Made by a program: the position numbers and the translations under genes. A stretch of 12,753 bases of DNA, taken from Burkholderiales bacterium. GTDB lineage: Bacteria; Pseudomonadota; Gammaproteobacteria; Burkholderiales; Usitatibacteraceae. This document shows positions 6,555 through 12,753 of this stretch, piece after piece. The DNA lies in assembly GCA_017880705.1 (NCBI GenBank), contig JADGRS010000045.1, positions 1 through 12,753 on the forward strand, read 5' to 3'. Position 1 is the stretch's first letter. Every line of letters begins with the position of its first letter. Under the pieces are notes generated by a model. That model worked only from the letters and a program-made list of their open reading frames with translations. It was not told where the DNA came from and did not search any database.

Positions 6555-6932
6555 ATGACCAGCCTCTCCGCGATCAAGCAGATTTCCATCAATGCCCGCG
6601 ACCTGCCGCGCGCGACCGCCTTCTACCGCGACAGCCTGCGCATCAAGCACCTGTTCGACGCGCCGCCGCGGATGAGCTTCTTCGATTGCGGCGGCATTCG
6701 CCTGCTGGTGGGCGTCGCGGAGAAGCCCGAGCTCGCCCACGCGACCTCGATCATCTATTTCGGCGTCGACGACATCGACGCGGCGTACGTCGAGCTGAAG
6801 GGCCGCGGCGTGAAGTTCCACCCGGGGCAGCCGCACCTCGCCGCGAGGATGCCGGGCCGCGAGGTGTGGATCGCGTTCTTCGACGACACCGAGGGCAACG
6901 TGCTGGCCCTCATCTGCGAGAAGGCGGACTAG
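6555..6932 (+). CDS. VOC superfamily (glyoxalase/bleomycin-resistance fold) protein
   Basis: A 125-residue protein with two beta-alpha-beta-beta-beta modules. The first module opens with QISINARDLPRATAFYRDSL (residues 9-28), the standard VOC start; the second holds IIYFGVDDIDAAYVELKGRGV (66-86) and ends with the DTEGNVLAL motif at 111-119. E113 fits the usual second-module metal ligand, but the first-module position normally held by histidine is Q9, so metal binding may be altered. VOC enzymes include glyoxalase I, extradiol dioxygenases, methylmalonyl-CoA epimerase and resistance proteins; the exact reaction is not predictable here. The ATG at 6555 with GAGG 6 bases upstream is preferred to an in-frame TTG at 6540. 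It is divergent from marR across the twin operator, so it is a likely member of the regulon. Confidence 0.88.
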   Translation: MTSLSAIKQISINARDLPRATAFYRDSLRIKHLFDAPPRMSFFDCGGIRLLVGVAEKPELAHATSIIYFGVDDIDAAYVELKGRGVKFHPGQPHLAARMPGREVWIAFFDDTEGNVLALICEKAD

Positions 6933-6950
6933 GCGGGCCGGTCGGCCTAG
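6929..6950. terminator. Small inverted repeat containing both convergent stop codons
   Basis: CTAGGC (6929-6934) and GCCTAG (6945-6950) are complementary; the VOC stop TAG lies in the left arm and the amidase stop, read on the minus strand, lies in the right arm. No T-run follows on either side, so termination is possible but weakly supported. Confidence 0.25.
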
Positions 6951-8560
6951 GCGAGTTGGGGAGCCTTGCGGTGGCGCATCGCCTGCTCGTACGCGTGGGC
7001 GAGGCCGAGGAGCTTCGCGTCGCTCCAGCGCGCGCCGAAGAACGACACGCCGACGGGCAGGCCCGCGACGTAGCCCGCGGGAACGGTGACGTGCGGATAG
7101 CCCGCGACCGCCGGGAACGTCGTGCAGCCGCCGCGCGACGAGTCGCCGTTCACGGGATCGCGAATCCACGGCGGCGGAGAGGTGAGCGCCACGATCGCCT
7201 GCACGCGGTGCTTCTTGAGCGCCGCGTCGATGCCCTCGGCGCGCGAGAGCTTCCGGCACTTGGCTAGCGCCGCGAGATACTTGCGGTCCGTGAGCGGGCC
7301 CTTCTCTTGGGCCTTGACGAGCAGGTCCTGCCCGAAGATCGGCATGGTGCGCTCGGCATTGCGTGCGTTGAACTCGATCACGTCGGCGAGCGATTTCATC
7401 GGCCCGTCGGGCATGTGTCGCGCGAAGAATCGGCCCAGGTCCGCCTTGAACTCGAAGAGCAGCACCTCGAACTCCGCTTCGTCGACCTTGCCGAAGGAGG
7501 GAATCTCGACGTCGACCAGCTGCGCTCCGAGATCCTTCAGCGCGGCGATCGCCGCCTCGATCAGGCGATCGGCCTTCTCGTTGGCGCCGAAATATTGGCG
7601 ACCCACGCCGAGGCGCACGCCCTTCAGGTCCGCTCGCCCGAGGTGCCGCGTGAAGTCGAGGTCGCGCGGCATGCCCTTCTCCAGCGTCGCGCCGTCGAGA
7701 GGATCGGCGCCCGCGATGGCGCTCATGAGCAGGGCGCAATCGGCGACCGAGCGCGCCATGGGCCCCGCGGTGTCCTGGCTGTGGGCGATGGGGACGATAC
7801 CGGTGCGGCTCACGAATCCCAGCGTGGGCTTCAAGCCGACGAGGCTGTTGCACGCGCTGGGCGAAGTGATCGAGCCGTCGGTCTCGGTGCCGATCGCCAC
7901 CGCGCAGAGATTCGCCGCGACCGCCGCGCCGGAGCCCGAGCTCGAGCCGCTCGGCGAGCGCTCGTAGGCATAGGGATTGAGCGTCTGGCCGCCGCGGCTG
8001 CTCCATCCCGAGAGCGAGTTCGATGAGCGGAAGTTGGCCCACTCCGAGAGGTTCGTCTTGCCGAGCAGCACGGCGCCCGCCTCGCGCAGGCGCGCCACGA
8101 CCGGCGCATCGTGCGCGGTGCGCACGCCGTCCAGCGCGAGCGAGCCCGCGCTGGTGCTCATCTTGTCGCCGCTCGCGATGTTGTCCTTCACGAGCACCGC
8201 GATTCCGTGCAGCGGACCCCGCACGCGACCGGCCTTGCGCTCGCGGTCGAGGGACTGCGCGATCGCGAAGGCATCGGGATTCACCTCGATCACCGCGCGA
8301 AGCGCGGGCCCCGACTGGTCGATCTCGCGAATGCGGTCGAGATACGCGCCCGCGAGGGCGGTGGCGGTGAGCTCGCCGGAAGCCATGCGCGCGCCGAGGT
8401 CGGCGAGCGTCGCCTCCTCGAACGCGAACGCCTTCATCGGGGCGGCCGCGGCCGCGGGTGCTGCGGGCGTTCCGAGCGCGGCGAGCGCGCCCGCGGAGGC
8501 GCCGAGAAAATCGCGGCGGGACTGGTTCGGCTCATCATCGTCGCGCGAGCGTCTTGGCAT
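6947..8560 (-). CDS. Amidase-signature hydrolase with Tat signal peptide
   Basis: A 537-residue protein of the amidase signature family, which cleaves carboxamides with a Ser-cisSer-Lys triad. K125 lies in VLVKDN, the cis-serine is most likely S210 in the Ser/Gly-rich loop SPSGSSSGSGAAVA (202-215), and the nucleophile is S230 in GTETDGSITSPSA. The usual GG before this serine is DG, as in one recognised branch of the family. The N-terminus carries a twin-arginine signal (SRRDFLG at 14-20, an Ala-rich stretch to about 41), so the enzyme is probably exported to the periplasm, unlike GatA. Length is normal. The ATG at 8560 has GGAG 8 bases upstream and lies inside the end of the tetR gene (26-bp overlap), suggesting translational coupling. 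The substrate is unknown; peptide amides, aryl amides or amide antibiotics are possible. Confidence 0.9.
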   Translation of the reverse strand: MPRRSRDDDEPNQSRRDFLGASAGALAALGTPAAPAAAAAPMKAFAFEEATLADLGARMASGELTATALAGAYLDRIREIDQSGPALRAVIEVNPDAFAIAQSLDRERKAGRVRGPLHGIAVLVKDNIASGDKMSTSAGSLALDGVRTAHDAPVVARLREAGAVLLGKTNLSEWANFRSSNSLSGWSSRGGQTLNPYAYERSPSGSSSGSGAAVAANLCAVAIGTETDGSITSPSACNSLVGLKPTLGFVSRTGIVPIAHSQDTAGPMARSVADCALLMSAIAGADPLDGATLEKGMPRDLDFTRHLGRADLKGVRLGVGRQYFGANEKADRLIEAAIAALKDLGAQLVDVEIPSFGKVDEAEFEVLLFEFKADLGRFFARHMPDGPMKSLADVIEFNARNAERTMPIFGQDLLVKAQEKGPLTDRKYLAALAKCRKLSRAEGIDAALKKHRVQAIVALTSPPPWIRDPVNGDSSRGGCTTFPAVAGYPHVTVPAGYVAGLPVGVSFFGARWSDAKLLGLAHAYEQAMRHRKAPQLA

Positions 8561-9215
8561 GGGTCTTACTCCGCTTGGGGGCCGGGGATGCCGGCTTTGC
8601 CACCGCGGCGAGGCCGCGAAAGAACGTGTTCACCAGCGATTCGGCGTGGCGCTCGAGGGAGAAGCTCTTCGGGGCGAGCACCCAGCTCGCGATGAGTCCC
8701 GACACGAACGACAGCGTGCCGATCGCCGCCTCCCGGGGATTCACGCTCGCCGGCAGCTGCCCCGCGGCCACGCACGCGCGAAACCCCGCCTCGATGGTCT
8801 TGGTGCATTCCTGCTGGCTCTCGACGTGGCGCTCGCGCACCGCGGCGGCGTCGCCGACGTACTCGCACTTATGGTAAGCGATGTCGAAGACGCGTTGCGT
8901 GCGCGGGTCGCGCGCGGTTCGCAGGAGCACGTCGATCGTCGCGCGGCGCAGGAGCTCGAGCGGGTTGGCCTCGGCGCAGCACCCGGTGCTCTCGAGCATG
9001 TCCTGCACCGGGAGCACGACGCGCTGCATCATCGCGTCGAAGAGCTCGGCCTTGTCCTTGAAGTGCCAGTAGATCGCGCCGCGCGTGACCTGCGCCGCGA
9101 CCGCGATCTCCTCGAGGGAGGCGTGGGCCACGCCCTTCTCGTGGAATACCTGCTCCGCCGCATCGATGATGCGGCTTCGCGTTTCCTGGGCCTCTTCCTT
9201 GGTGCGGCGAGCCAT
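8535..9215 (-). CDS. TetR-family repressor, AcrR/TtgR-like
   Basis: A 226-residue repressor. The N-terminal sequence follows AcrR, TtgR and SmeT closely: a basic start (MARRTKEEAQETR), a helix to F24, and the helix-turn-helix at about 33-52 (SLEEIAVAAQVTRGAIYWHF), followed by K-D-K-A-E-L-F. The C-terminal domain, ending in a Lys/Arg-rich tail, should bind diverse hydrophobic ligands and release DNA. It is divergent from the acrA-acrB-like genes, with an AcrR-type palindrome over their promoter, so it almost certainly represses the pump. Downstream, the amidase start codon lies within its last 26 bp, so the amidase is expected to share its transcript. Assignment to the AcrR group is by motif and context. 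Confidence 0.93.
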   Translation of the reverse strand: MARRTKEEAQETRSRIIDAAEQVFHEKGVAHASLEEIAVAAQVTRGAIYWHFKDKAELFDAMMQRVVLPVQDMLESTGCCAEANPLELLRRATIDVLLRTARDPRTQRVFDIAYHKCEYVGDAAAVRERHVESQQECTKTIEAGFRACVAAGQLPASVNPREAAIGTLSFVSGLIASWVLAPKSFSLERHAESLVNTFFRGLAAVAKPASPAPKRSKTHAKTLARR

Positions 9216-9241
9216 CGTTTCCCGTCTTCCCGGTCACGGTG

Positions 9242-9271
9242 TTGACATACATCCGTGTTTGTATGTAAATT
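9242..9271 (+). promoter_or_regulatory. Promoter of the efflux operon
   Basis: A perfect -35 TTGACA (9242-9247) and a -10 TAAATT (9266-9271) with an 18-base spacer, about 83 bases before the adaptor ATG. The repressor palindrome fills the spacer, as in E. coli acrAB. Confidence 0.7.
9245..9266. promoter_or_regulatory. AcrR/TtgR-like operator
   Basis: ACATACA (9245-9251) and TGTATGT (9260-9266) are perfect 7-bp inverted arms around an 8-base spacer. The arm sequence matches the ACATACATT-type half-site known for E. coli AcrR. It overlaps the -35 and spacer of the efflux promoter and lies 30 bases upstream of the repressor start, so it can control both genes. Confidence 0.85.
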
Positions 9272-9353
9272 ATCTCCCGTTTCCGCCACCCTGTCAAAGA
9301 CGCCGGCGATCGCGAAGGCCCAAGCCCCGGCGCAAGAACAACAAGGAATTCCC

Positions 9354-10550
9354 ATGCCCATCCTCGATGCCCGCCTGGTGCGGGTGGCTTTCCTCATCGC
9401 TTCCCTCGCATCGCTCGCGGCCTGCGGACCCAAGGGGCCGCCCGGCGGGGCCGGCGGGATGCCGCCGGCGCTCGTCGCGGTGAAGGAAGTGAAGCCCGCG
9501 ACCGTGGCCGTGGAGTTCGAGTATCCGGCGCAGACCGCGGGCTCGCGCGAGGCGGAGGTGCGCTCGCGCGTGGGCGGGATCCTCCTCAAGCGCAACTACG
9601 AGGAAGGCGCGAGCGTGCACGCGGGGCAGTCGCTCTTTACCATCGATTCGGCCCCGTACGATGCTGCCGCCGCGAGCGCAGAGGCCGACGTCGCCGCCGC
9701 CGAAGCGCGCCTGTCCAATGCCACGCGCACTGCGAAGCGGCTGAAGCCCCTCTATGAAGCGAAGGCCGCGTCGCAGAAGGATTACGACGACGCCGCCTCC
9801 GCCGAAGAGGTCGCCAACGCGGACCTCAAGGCGGCGCGCGGAAGGCTCGCGACCGCGCGGCTGAACGTCTCCTATACGAAAGTCGAGTCGCCGATCACCG
9901 GGTTGACGAGCCGATCGCTGAAGAGTGAAGGCACGCTCATCGCCGGTCCAGCGGACCTGCTCACCACCGTGAGCCAGGTCGATCCGATCTACGTGAATTT
10001 CGGGCTCTCGGAATCCGAGCAGGGCGGCCTGAAGCGCGAATCGGCCGCGGGCAAGCTGGTGCTCCCGAAGGATGGGCGCTTCGAGGTCGCGCTCAAGTTC
10101 GAGGATGGCCGGATGTACTCGCGCACGGGCAAGCTCGTCTTCACCGACGTGCGCGTGAACAGCCAGACCGGCACCGCCGATGCGCGCGCGGAAGTCCCGA
10201 ACCCCGCGGCCGAGTTGCGCCCCGGGCAATTCGTGCGCGTGATCCTCAGGGGCGCGCAACGCCCGAACGCCATCGCCGTGCCGCAACGCGCGGTGATGGA
10301 GGGCCCGCAGGGCAAGCTCGTGTACGTGGTCGGCAAGGACGGCAAGGCCGAGCCCCGTCCCGTGACGCTCGGCGAGTGGTCCGGCACCGACTGGATCGTT
10401 CTCTCGGGACTGGCCGCGGGCGACAAGGTGATCGTCGACGGGCTGGTGAAAGTGTTCCCGGGCGCCCCGGTGCAGGTGGGCGATCCGAACGCGCCCCCGC
10501 CCGGCCTTCCCGGCGCCGCGCCCGGCAATGCCCCCGAGAAGAAAGCGTAA
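9354..10550 (+). CDS. RND efflux periplasmic adaptor lipoprotein (AcrA/MexA family)
   Basis: A 398-residue membrane-fusion protein that links an inner-membrane RND pump to an outer-membrane TolC-like channel. The signal peptide ends in the lipobox LAAC with C24 as the lipidated residue. After a Gly/Pro-rich linker come a beta-barrel/lipoyl start (about 50-95, with VRSRVGGILLKRNYEEG), an Ala-rich coiled-coil hairpin (about 100-170), the second lipoyl half (NVSYTKVESPITG, GTLIAG), a beta-barrel domain, and the membrane-proximal domain ending near 380. Length is typical (AcrA 397). AAGGA lies 6 bases before the ATG, fixing this start over a frame that is open further upstream. It is 9 bp upstream of the pump gene and directly controlled by the divergent TetR site. 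The outer-membrane channel gene is not seen in the window. Confidence 0.95.
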   Translation: MPILDARLVRVAFLIASLASLAACGPKGPPGGAGGMPPALVAVKEVKPATVAVEFEYPAQTAGSREAEVRSRVGGILLKRNYEEGASVHAGQSLFTIDSAPYDAAAASAEADVAAAEARLSNATRTAKRLKPLYEAKAASQKDYDDAASAEEVANADLKAARGRLATARLNVSYTKVESPITGLTSRSLKSEGTLIAGPADLLTTVSQVDPIYVNFGLSESEQGGLKRESAAGKLVLPKDGRFEVALKFEDGRMYSRTGKLVFTDVRVNSQTGTADARAEVPNPAAELRPGQFVRVILRGAQRPNAIAVPQRAVMEGPQGKLVYVVGKDGKAEPRPVTLGEWSGTDWIVLSGLAAGDKVIVDGLVKVFPGAPVQVGDPNAPPPGLPGAAPGNAPEKKA

Positions 10551-10559
10551 AGGGCGGCC

Positions 10560-12245
10560 ATGTTCTCGCGCTTCTTCATCGACCGCCCGATCTTCGCGGC
10601 GGTCCTCTCGATCTTCATTGCGATCGCGGGACTCGCCGCGCTTCGCGTGCTGCCCATCGCGCAATACCCGGATATCGCGCCGCCCGTCGTGACGGTGACG
10701 GCGATCTATCCCGGAGCCTCTCCCGCCACGCTCGAGGCCACCGTCGCCGCTCCGATCGAAAACGCCATCAACGGCGTCGAGGACATGCTCTACATGAGCT
10801 CGACTTCGTCGGCCAACGGAACGGTGCAGATCCAGGTCACGTTCAACATCGGCGCCGACATCGACAGGGGCGCCCTCAACGTGAACAACCGCGTGAAGCA
10901 GGTCGAGCCCCGGCTTCCGCTCGAGGTCCGCCGCCTCGGCGTCACCGTCGAGAAGGGATCGAGCGCGTTCCTGCAGGTGCTCGCGTTCCACTCGCCCGAC
11001 GGCCGCTTCGACGACCTCTTCATCTCGAACTACGTGACGTTGAACGTCCTCGACGAGATGAAGCGCATCCCCGGCACCACCAACGTGCAGATCTTCGGCG
11101 CGAAGGACTACGCGATGCGCATCTGGATCCGCCCCGATCGCCTGGCGACGCTGAAGCTCTCGCCCGGCGACATCGCGAACGCATTGAACGAACAGAATGC
11201 GCAATTCGCCGCCGGCAAGGTGGGCGAGCCGCCGACCAGCAAGAACCAGCAGCTGGTCTACAACGTGACGACCAAGGGGCGGCTGTCCGAGCCGAAGGAG
11301 TTCGAGGAGATCATTCTTCGCGCGAATCCCGATGGATCCACGTTGCGGCTGAAGGATGTCGCTCGCGTCGAGCTCGCCGGCAAGGACTACAGCTTCATCG
11401 GCAAATACAACGGGCGCCCCGCGACGCTGATGGGAATCTTCCTGCAGCCGGGCGCGAACGCCCTCGATACCGCGAAGGCGGTGAAGACACGGCTCGAGGA
11501 GCTGAAGCAGCGCTTCCCCCAGGGACTCGAGTACGCGGTGCCCTACGACACAACGCGCTTCGTCGAGGTCTCGATCCGCGAGGTGATGTTCACGCTCGCG
11601 GAGGCGATGGCGCTCGTCTTCGTCGTGATCTTCGTCTTCCTGCAGAACTGGCGCGCGACGCTGATCCCGTTCGCCGCGGTGCCGGTGGCGCTCCTCGGCA
11701 CGTTCGCGGGACTGAAGCTCCTCGGCTATTCGATCAACACGCTCACGCTCTTCGGCATGGTGCTGTCGATCGGCATCGTCGTGGACGACGCCATCGTCGT
11801 GCTGGAGAACGTCGAGCGCATCATGCACGAGGAGGGCGTGGGCGCGCGCGAGGCGGCCATCAAGGGCATGAAGGAGGTGACGGGCCCCGTGGTCGCGATC
11901 GTGCTGGTCCTGTGCTCCGTCTTCATCCCGATCGCGTTCCTGGGAGGCCTCACGGGCGAGCTTTATCGCCAGTTCTCGGTGACGATCTCGATGGCCGCGG
12001 TCATCTCGGGGTTCGTGGCGTTGACCCTCACGCCGAGCCTGTGCGTGATCATCCTCAAGCATGAGCACAAGCGCTCCAACCGCGTCTTCGACGCGTTCAA
12101 CCGCTGGTTCAGCCGCACCACCGACCGCTACGAGAACGGCGTCGCGTGGATGATCCGCCGCGGCGCGATCGCCCTCACGCTCTTCGCCGTGATGGTCGCG
12201 GTCGCGGCGTTGCTCTGGAAGATCGTGCCCACTTCGCGGCTGTAG
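10560..12245 (+). CDS. RND multidrug efflux permease (AcrB/MexB family), cut at about half length
   Basis: Encodes an inner-membrane proton/drug antiporter of the HAE1 group, but only 561 residues instead of the usual 1,030-1,050. The start is canonical (MFSRFFIDRPIF). Then come helix 1, the porter loop with IAQYPDIAPP and the ANGTVQIQVTF segment, and helices 2-6. In helix 4, GIVVDDAIVVLENVER carries the proton-relay pair D409/D410 (D407/D408 in E. coli AcrB). Family-like sequence continues through helix 7 to KIVPTS (residue 559, base 12236); the last residues, R-L-stop, are not family sequence and come from an adjoining rimP fragment. Helices 8-12 and the second porter loop are absent, so this product could not pump. 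It is 9 bp after the adaptor. The cut may be an assembly artefact rather than a real mutation. Confidence 0.93.
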   Translation: MFSRFFIDRPIFAAVLSIFIAIAGLAALRVLPIAQYPDIAPPVVTVTAIYPGASPATLEATVAAPIENAINGVEDMLYMSSTSSANGTVQIQVTFNIGADIDRGALNVNNRVKQVEPRLPLEVRRLGVTVEKGSSAFLQVLAFHSPDGRFDDLFISNYVTLNVLDEMKRIPGTTNVQIFGAKDYAMRIWIRPDRLATLKLSPGDIANALNEQNAQFAAGKVGEPPTSKNQQLVYNVTTKGRLSEPKEFEEIILRANPDGSTLRLKDVARVELAGKDYSFIGKYNGRPATLMGIFLQPGANALDTAKAVKTRLEELKQRFPQGLEYAVPYDTTRFVEVSIREVMFTLAEAMALVFVVIFVFLQNWRATLIPFAAVPVALLGTFAGLKLLGYSINTLTLFGMVLSIGIVVDDAIVVLENVERIMHEEGVGAREAAIKGMKEVTGPVVAIVLVLCSVFIPIAFLGGLTGELYRQFSVTISMAAVISGFVALTLTPSLCVIILKHEHKRSNRVFDAFNRWFSRTTDRYENGVAWMIRRGAIALTLFAVMVAVAALLWKIVPTSRL

Positions 12246-12406
12246 CTGGAACAATCCTCGTGCGTAACTCCATCCGGCTTGTCGATGAAGATGCGGAGCA
12301 TGCGGACTTTACCGCCGCCCAGCAGTTCAATATCGACCACTTCCAGGCCGCTCGATTGCGCTACCCGCTCTGCGATCTCTCGAACCTTTTCCAACCCGGC
12401 TGCCAT
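12128..12406 (-). CDS. rimP: Ribosome maturation factor RimP, 5' third only
   Basis: RimP is needed for 30S subunit maturation and normally starts the rimP-nusA-infB operon. From ATG 12406 (AGGAAG just upstream) the product reads MAAGLEKVREIAERVAQSSG, then EVVDIELLGGGKVRMLRIFIDKP, then GVTHEDC..YSREVGTI. This matches the RimP N-terminal domain through residue 62 (base 12221). Residues 63-92 are not RimP: they are antisense to the RND permease and end at a chance stop at 12128. About 90 residues of the normal ~150, including the whole C-terminal SH3-like domain, are missing, as are nusA and infB. An in-frame ATG at 12619 was rejected as the start because the region between is leader sequence with a hairpin. 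Confidence 0.9.
   Translation of the reverse strand: MAAGLEKVREIAERVAQSSGLEVVDIELLGGGKVRMLRIFIDKPDGVTHEDCSSYSREVGTIFQSNAATATITAKSVRAIAPRRIIHATPFS
12221..12236. other. Junction of RND permease and rimP fragments
   Basis: The plus strand up to 12236 fits the permease (K-I-V-P-T-S) and the minus strand down to 12221 fits RimP (R-E-V-G-T-I), so about 16 bp (GATCGTGCCCACTTCG) is compatible with both genes. Beyond it on each side, only one gene's sequence is present. This is the pattern of a microhomology breakpoint or a short-overlap assembly join. Confidence 0.8.
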
Positions 12407-12510
12407 CGTCTCTTCCTGTCCAAAAAACGGCCCCTGTCGATCAAGCACAAACCGCCCGTCAGGCTCTCGCTGCCGCCTGGACTCGCCGCGCACCAGCGGA
12501 TTACGGGTGG

Positions 12511-12535
12511 AAATAAAAAGTGGGCTCTCGCCCAC
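12511..12535 (-). terminator. Intrinsic-terminator-like hairpin in the rimP leader
   Basis: On the minus strand, GTGGGC-GAGA-GCCCAC (12535 down to 12520) is a 6-bp stem with a GNRA tetraloop, followed directly by TTTTTATTT. It lies about 105 bases before the rimP start. Premature terminators in rimP-nusA-infB leaders are known in proteobacteria; whether this one is regulated is not visible from sequence. Confidence 0.75.
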
Positions 12536-12550
12536 CGATGTGCTTCGCCG

Positions 12551-12556
12551 ATTATG
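12551..12556 (-). promoter_or_regulatory. Possible -10 box of the rimP operon
   Basis: CATAAT on the minus strand, 5 of 6 to consensus. Transcription would start near 12544, just ahead of the terminator-like hairpin. No good -35 is seen, so the call rests on this box and its position. Confidence 0.35.
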
Positions 12557-12753
12557 CACGGGGCTCGCCGTCACGCCGGGAGGGGGTGACAGAACCCTCA
12601 AAACACAACAGTACCTCACTAACTATACGTCAAAGAGTCCGAAAATTCAATGAACACACGGGGAATGGCAGCTTAAAACGGGACGGAAGGGGGTGTCGCT
12701 CCTCCATGCCGACTAAGATCCCGGCGCACTCAGGTTTGCTTAACCGCCAGCAC
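12557..12753. other. Unassigned sequence upstream of rimP
   Basis: About 200 bases to the right edge with no open frame of useful length, no tRNA cloverleaf and no recognised protein. It is more AT-rich around 12595-12650 than the rest of the window. The segment 12660-12753 could be the edge of another element, but nothing in it can be named. Confidence 0.4.

Noticed and set aside
6495..8042. A 515-codon minus-strand open frame over the VOC and amidase genes
   Set aside because: It is a frame-shifted shadow of the amidase and antisense to the VOC gene, with no recognisable domain.
9294..12254. A 986-codon open frame on the minus strand across the efflux genes
   Set aside because: It is antisense to two clear RND genes, rich in Arg/His/Glu/Asp without any domain, and is a product of GC-rich third positions in the true genes.
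12407..12619. An N-terminal extension of RimP from an ATG at 12619
   Set aside because: The extension crosses a terminator-like hairpin and shows no RimP-family sequence, while the ATG at 12406 has a good ribosome site and begins the family sequence.
1..12753. CRISPR array, tRNA, rRNA, phage or toxin-antitoxin and defence genes
   Set aside because: I saw no regularly spaced repeats, cloverleaf sequences or matching protein motifs anywhere in the window.

Overview
The window comes from a GC-rich proteobacterium, most likely a betaproteobacterium (possibly a soil or freshwater Burkholderiales-like lineage). The grounds are the dihaem cytochrome c and HiPIP pair, the form of the rimP 5' end, an AcrR-type efflux locus, and strong G/C preference at third codon positions. 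No ribosomal RNA gene, tRNA or CRISPR array was seen. The taxonomic call is inference from gene families only.

Layout. (i) 1-770: the 3' end of a dihaem cytochrome c gene, then a small Tat-exported high-potential iron-sulfur protein (HiPIP) and a GC-rich hairpin. (ii) 867-4190: an ABC exporter converges on a flavin-dependent luciferase-like oxidoreductase. A 17-bp-arm palindrome lies between them, and its right arm codes for the last residues of the oxidoreductase. Upstream of the oxidoreductase is a cold-shock protein gene with its own terminator and a long 5' leader. (iii) 4190-4558: a stretch with no convincing gene. (iv) 4616-6932: a probable acyl-CoA module, with a double-hotdog thioesterase converging on a marR-maoC operon and a divergent VOC (glyoxalase-fold) gene. 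Two copies of GTTAGC-N3-GCTAAC lie between marR and the VOC gene and are the likely MarR operators. (v) 6947-12245: an AcrR/TtgR-like tetR gene overlapping a Tat-exported amidase gene, divergent from an AcrA-like adaptor and AcrB-like pump gene. A 22-bp ACATACA-N8-TGTATGT operator overlaps the adaptor promoter. (vi) 12221-12753: the pump gene stops at about half its normal length, where it abuts the 5' third of an oppositely oriented rimP and its leader.

The most important observation is the junction near 12221-12236. Two unrelated genes, an RND permease and rimP, are both cut there, and about 16 bp fits both coding frames. It is either an assembly chimera or a real microhomology rearrangement, and gene-neighbourhood conclusions across it should not be trusted. 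I did not find a convincing new multigene system. The better-supported points of interest are the two operator arrangements, the repeat that has become part of a coding end, and the rimP leader hairpin.
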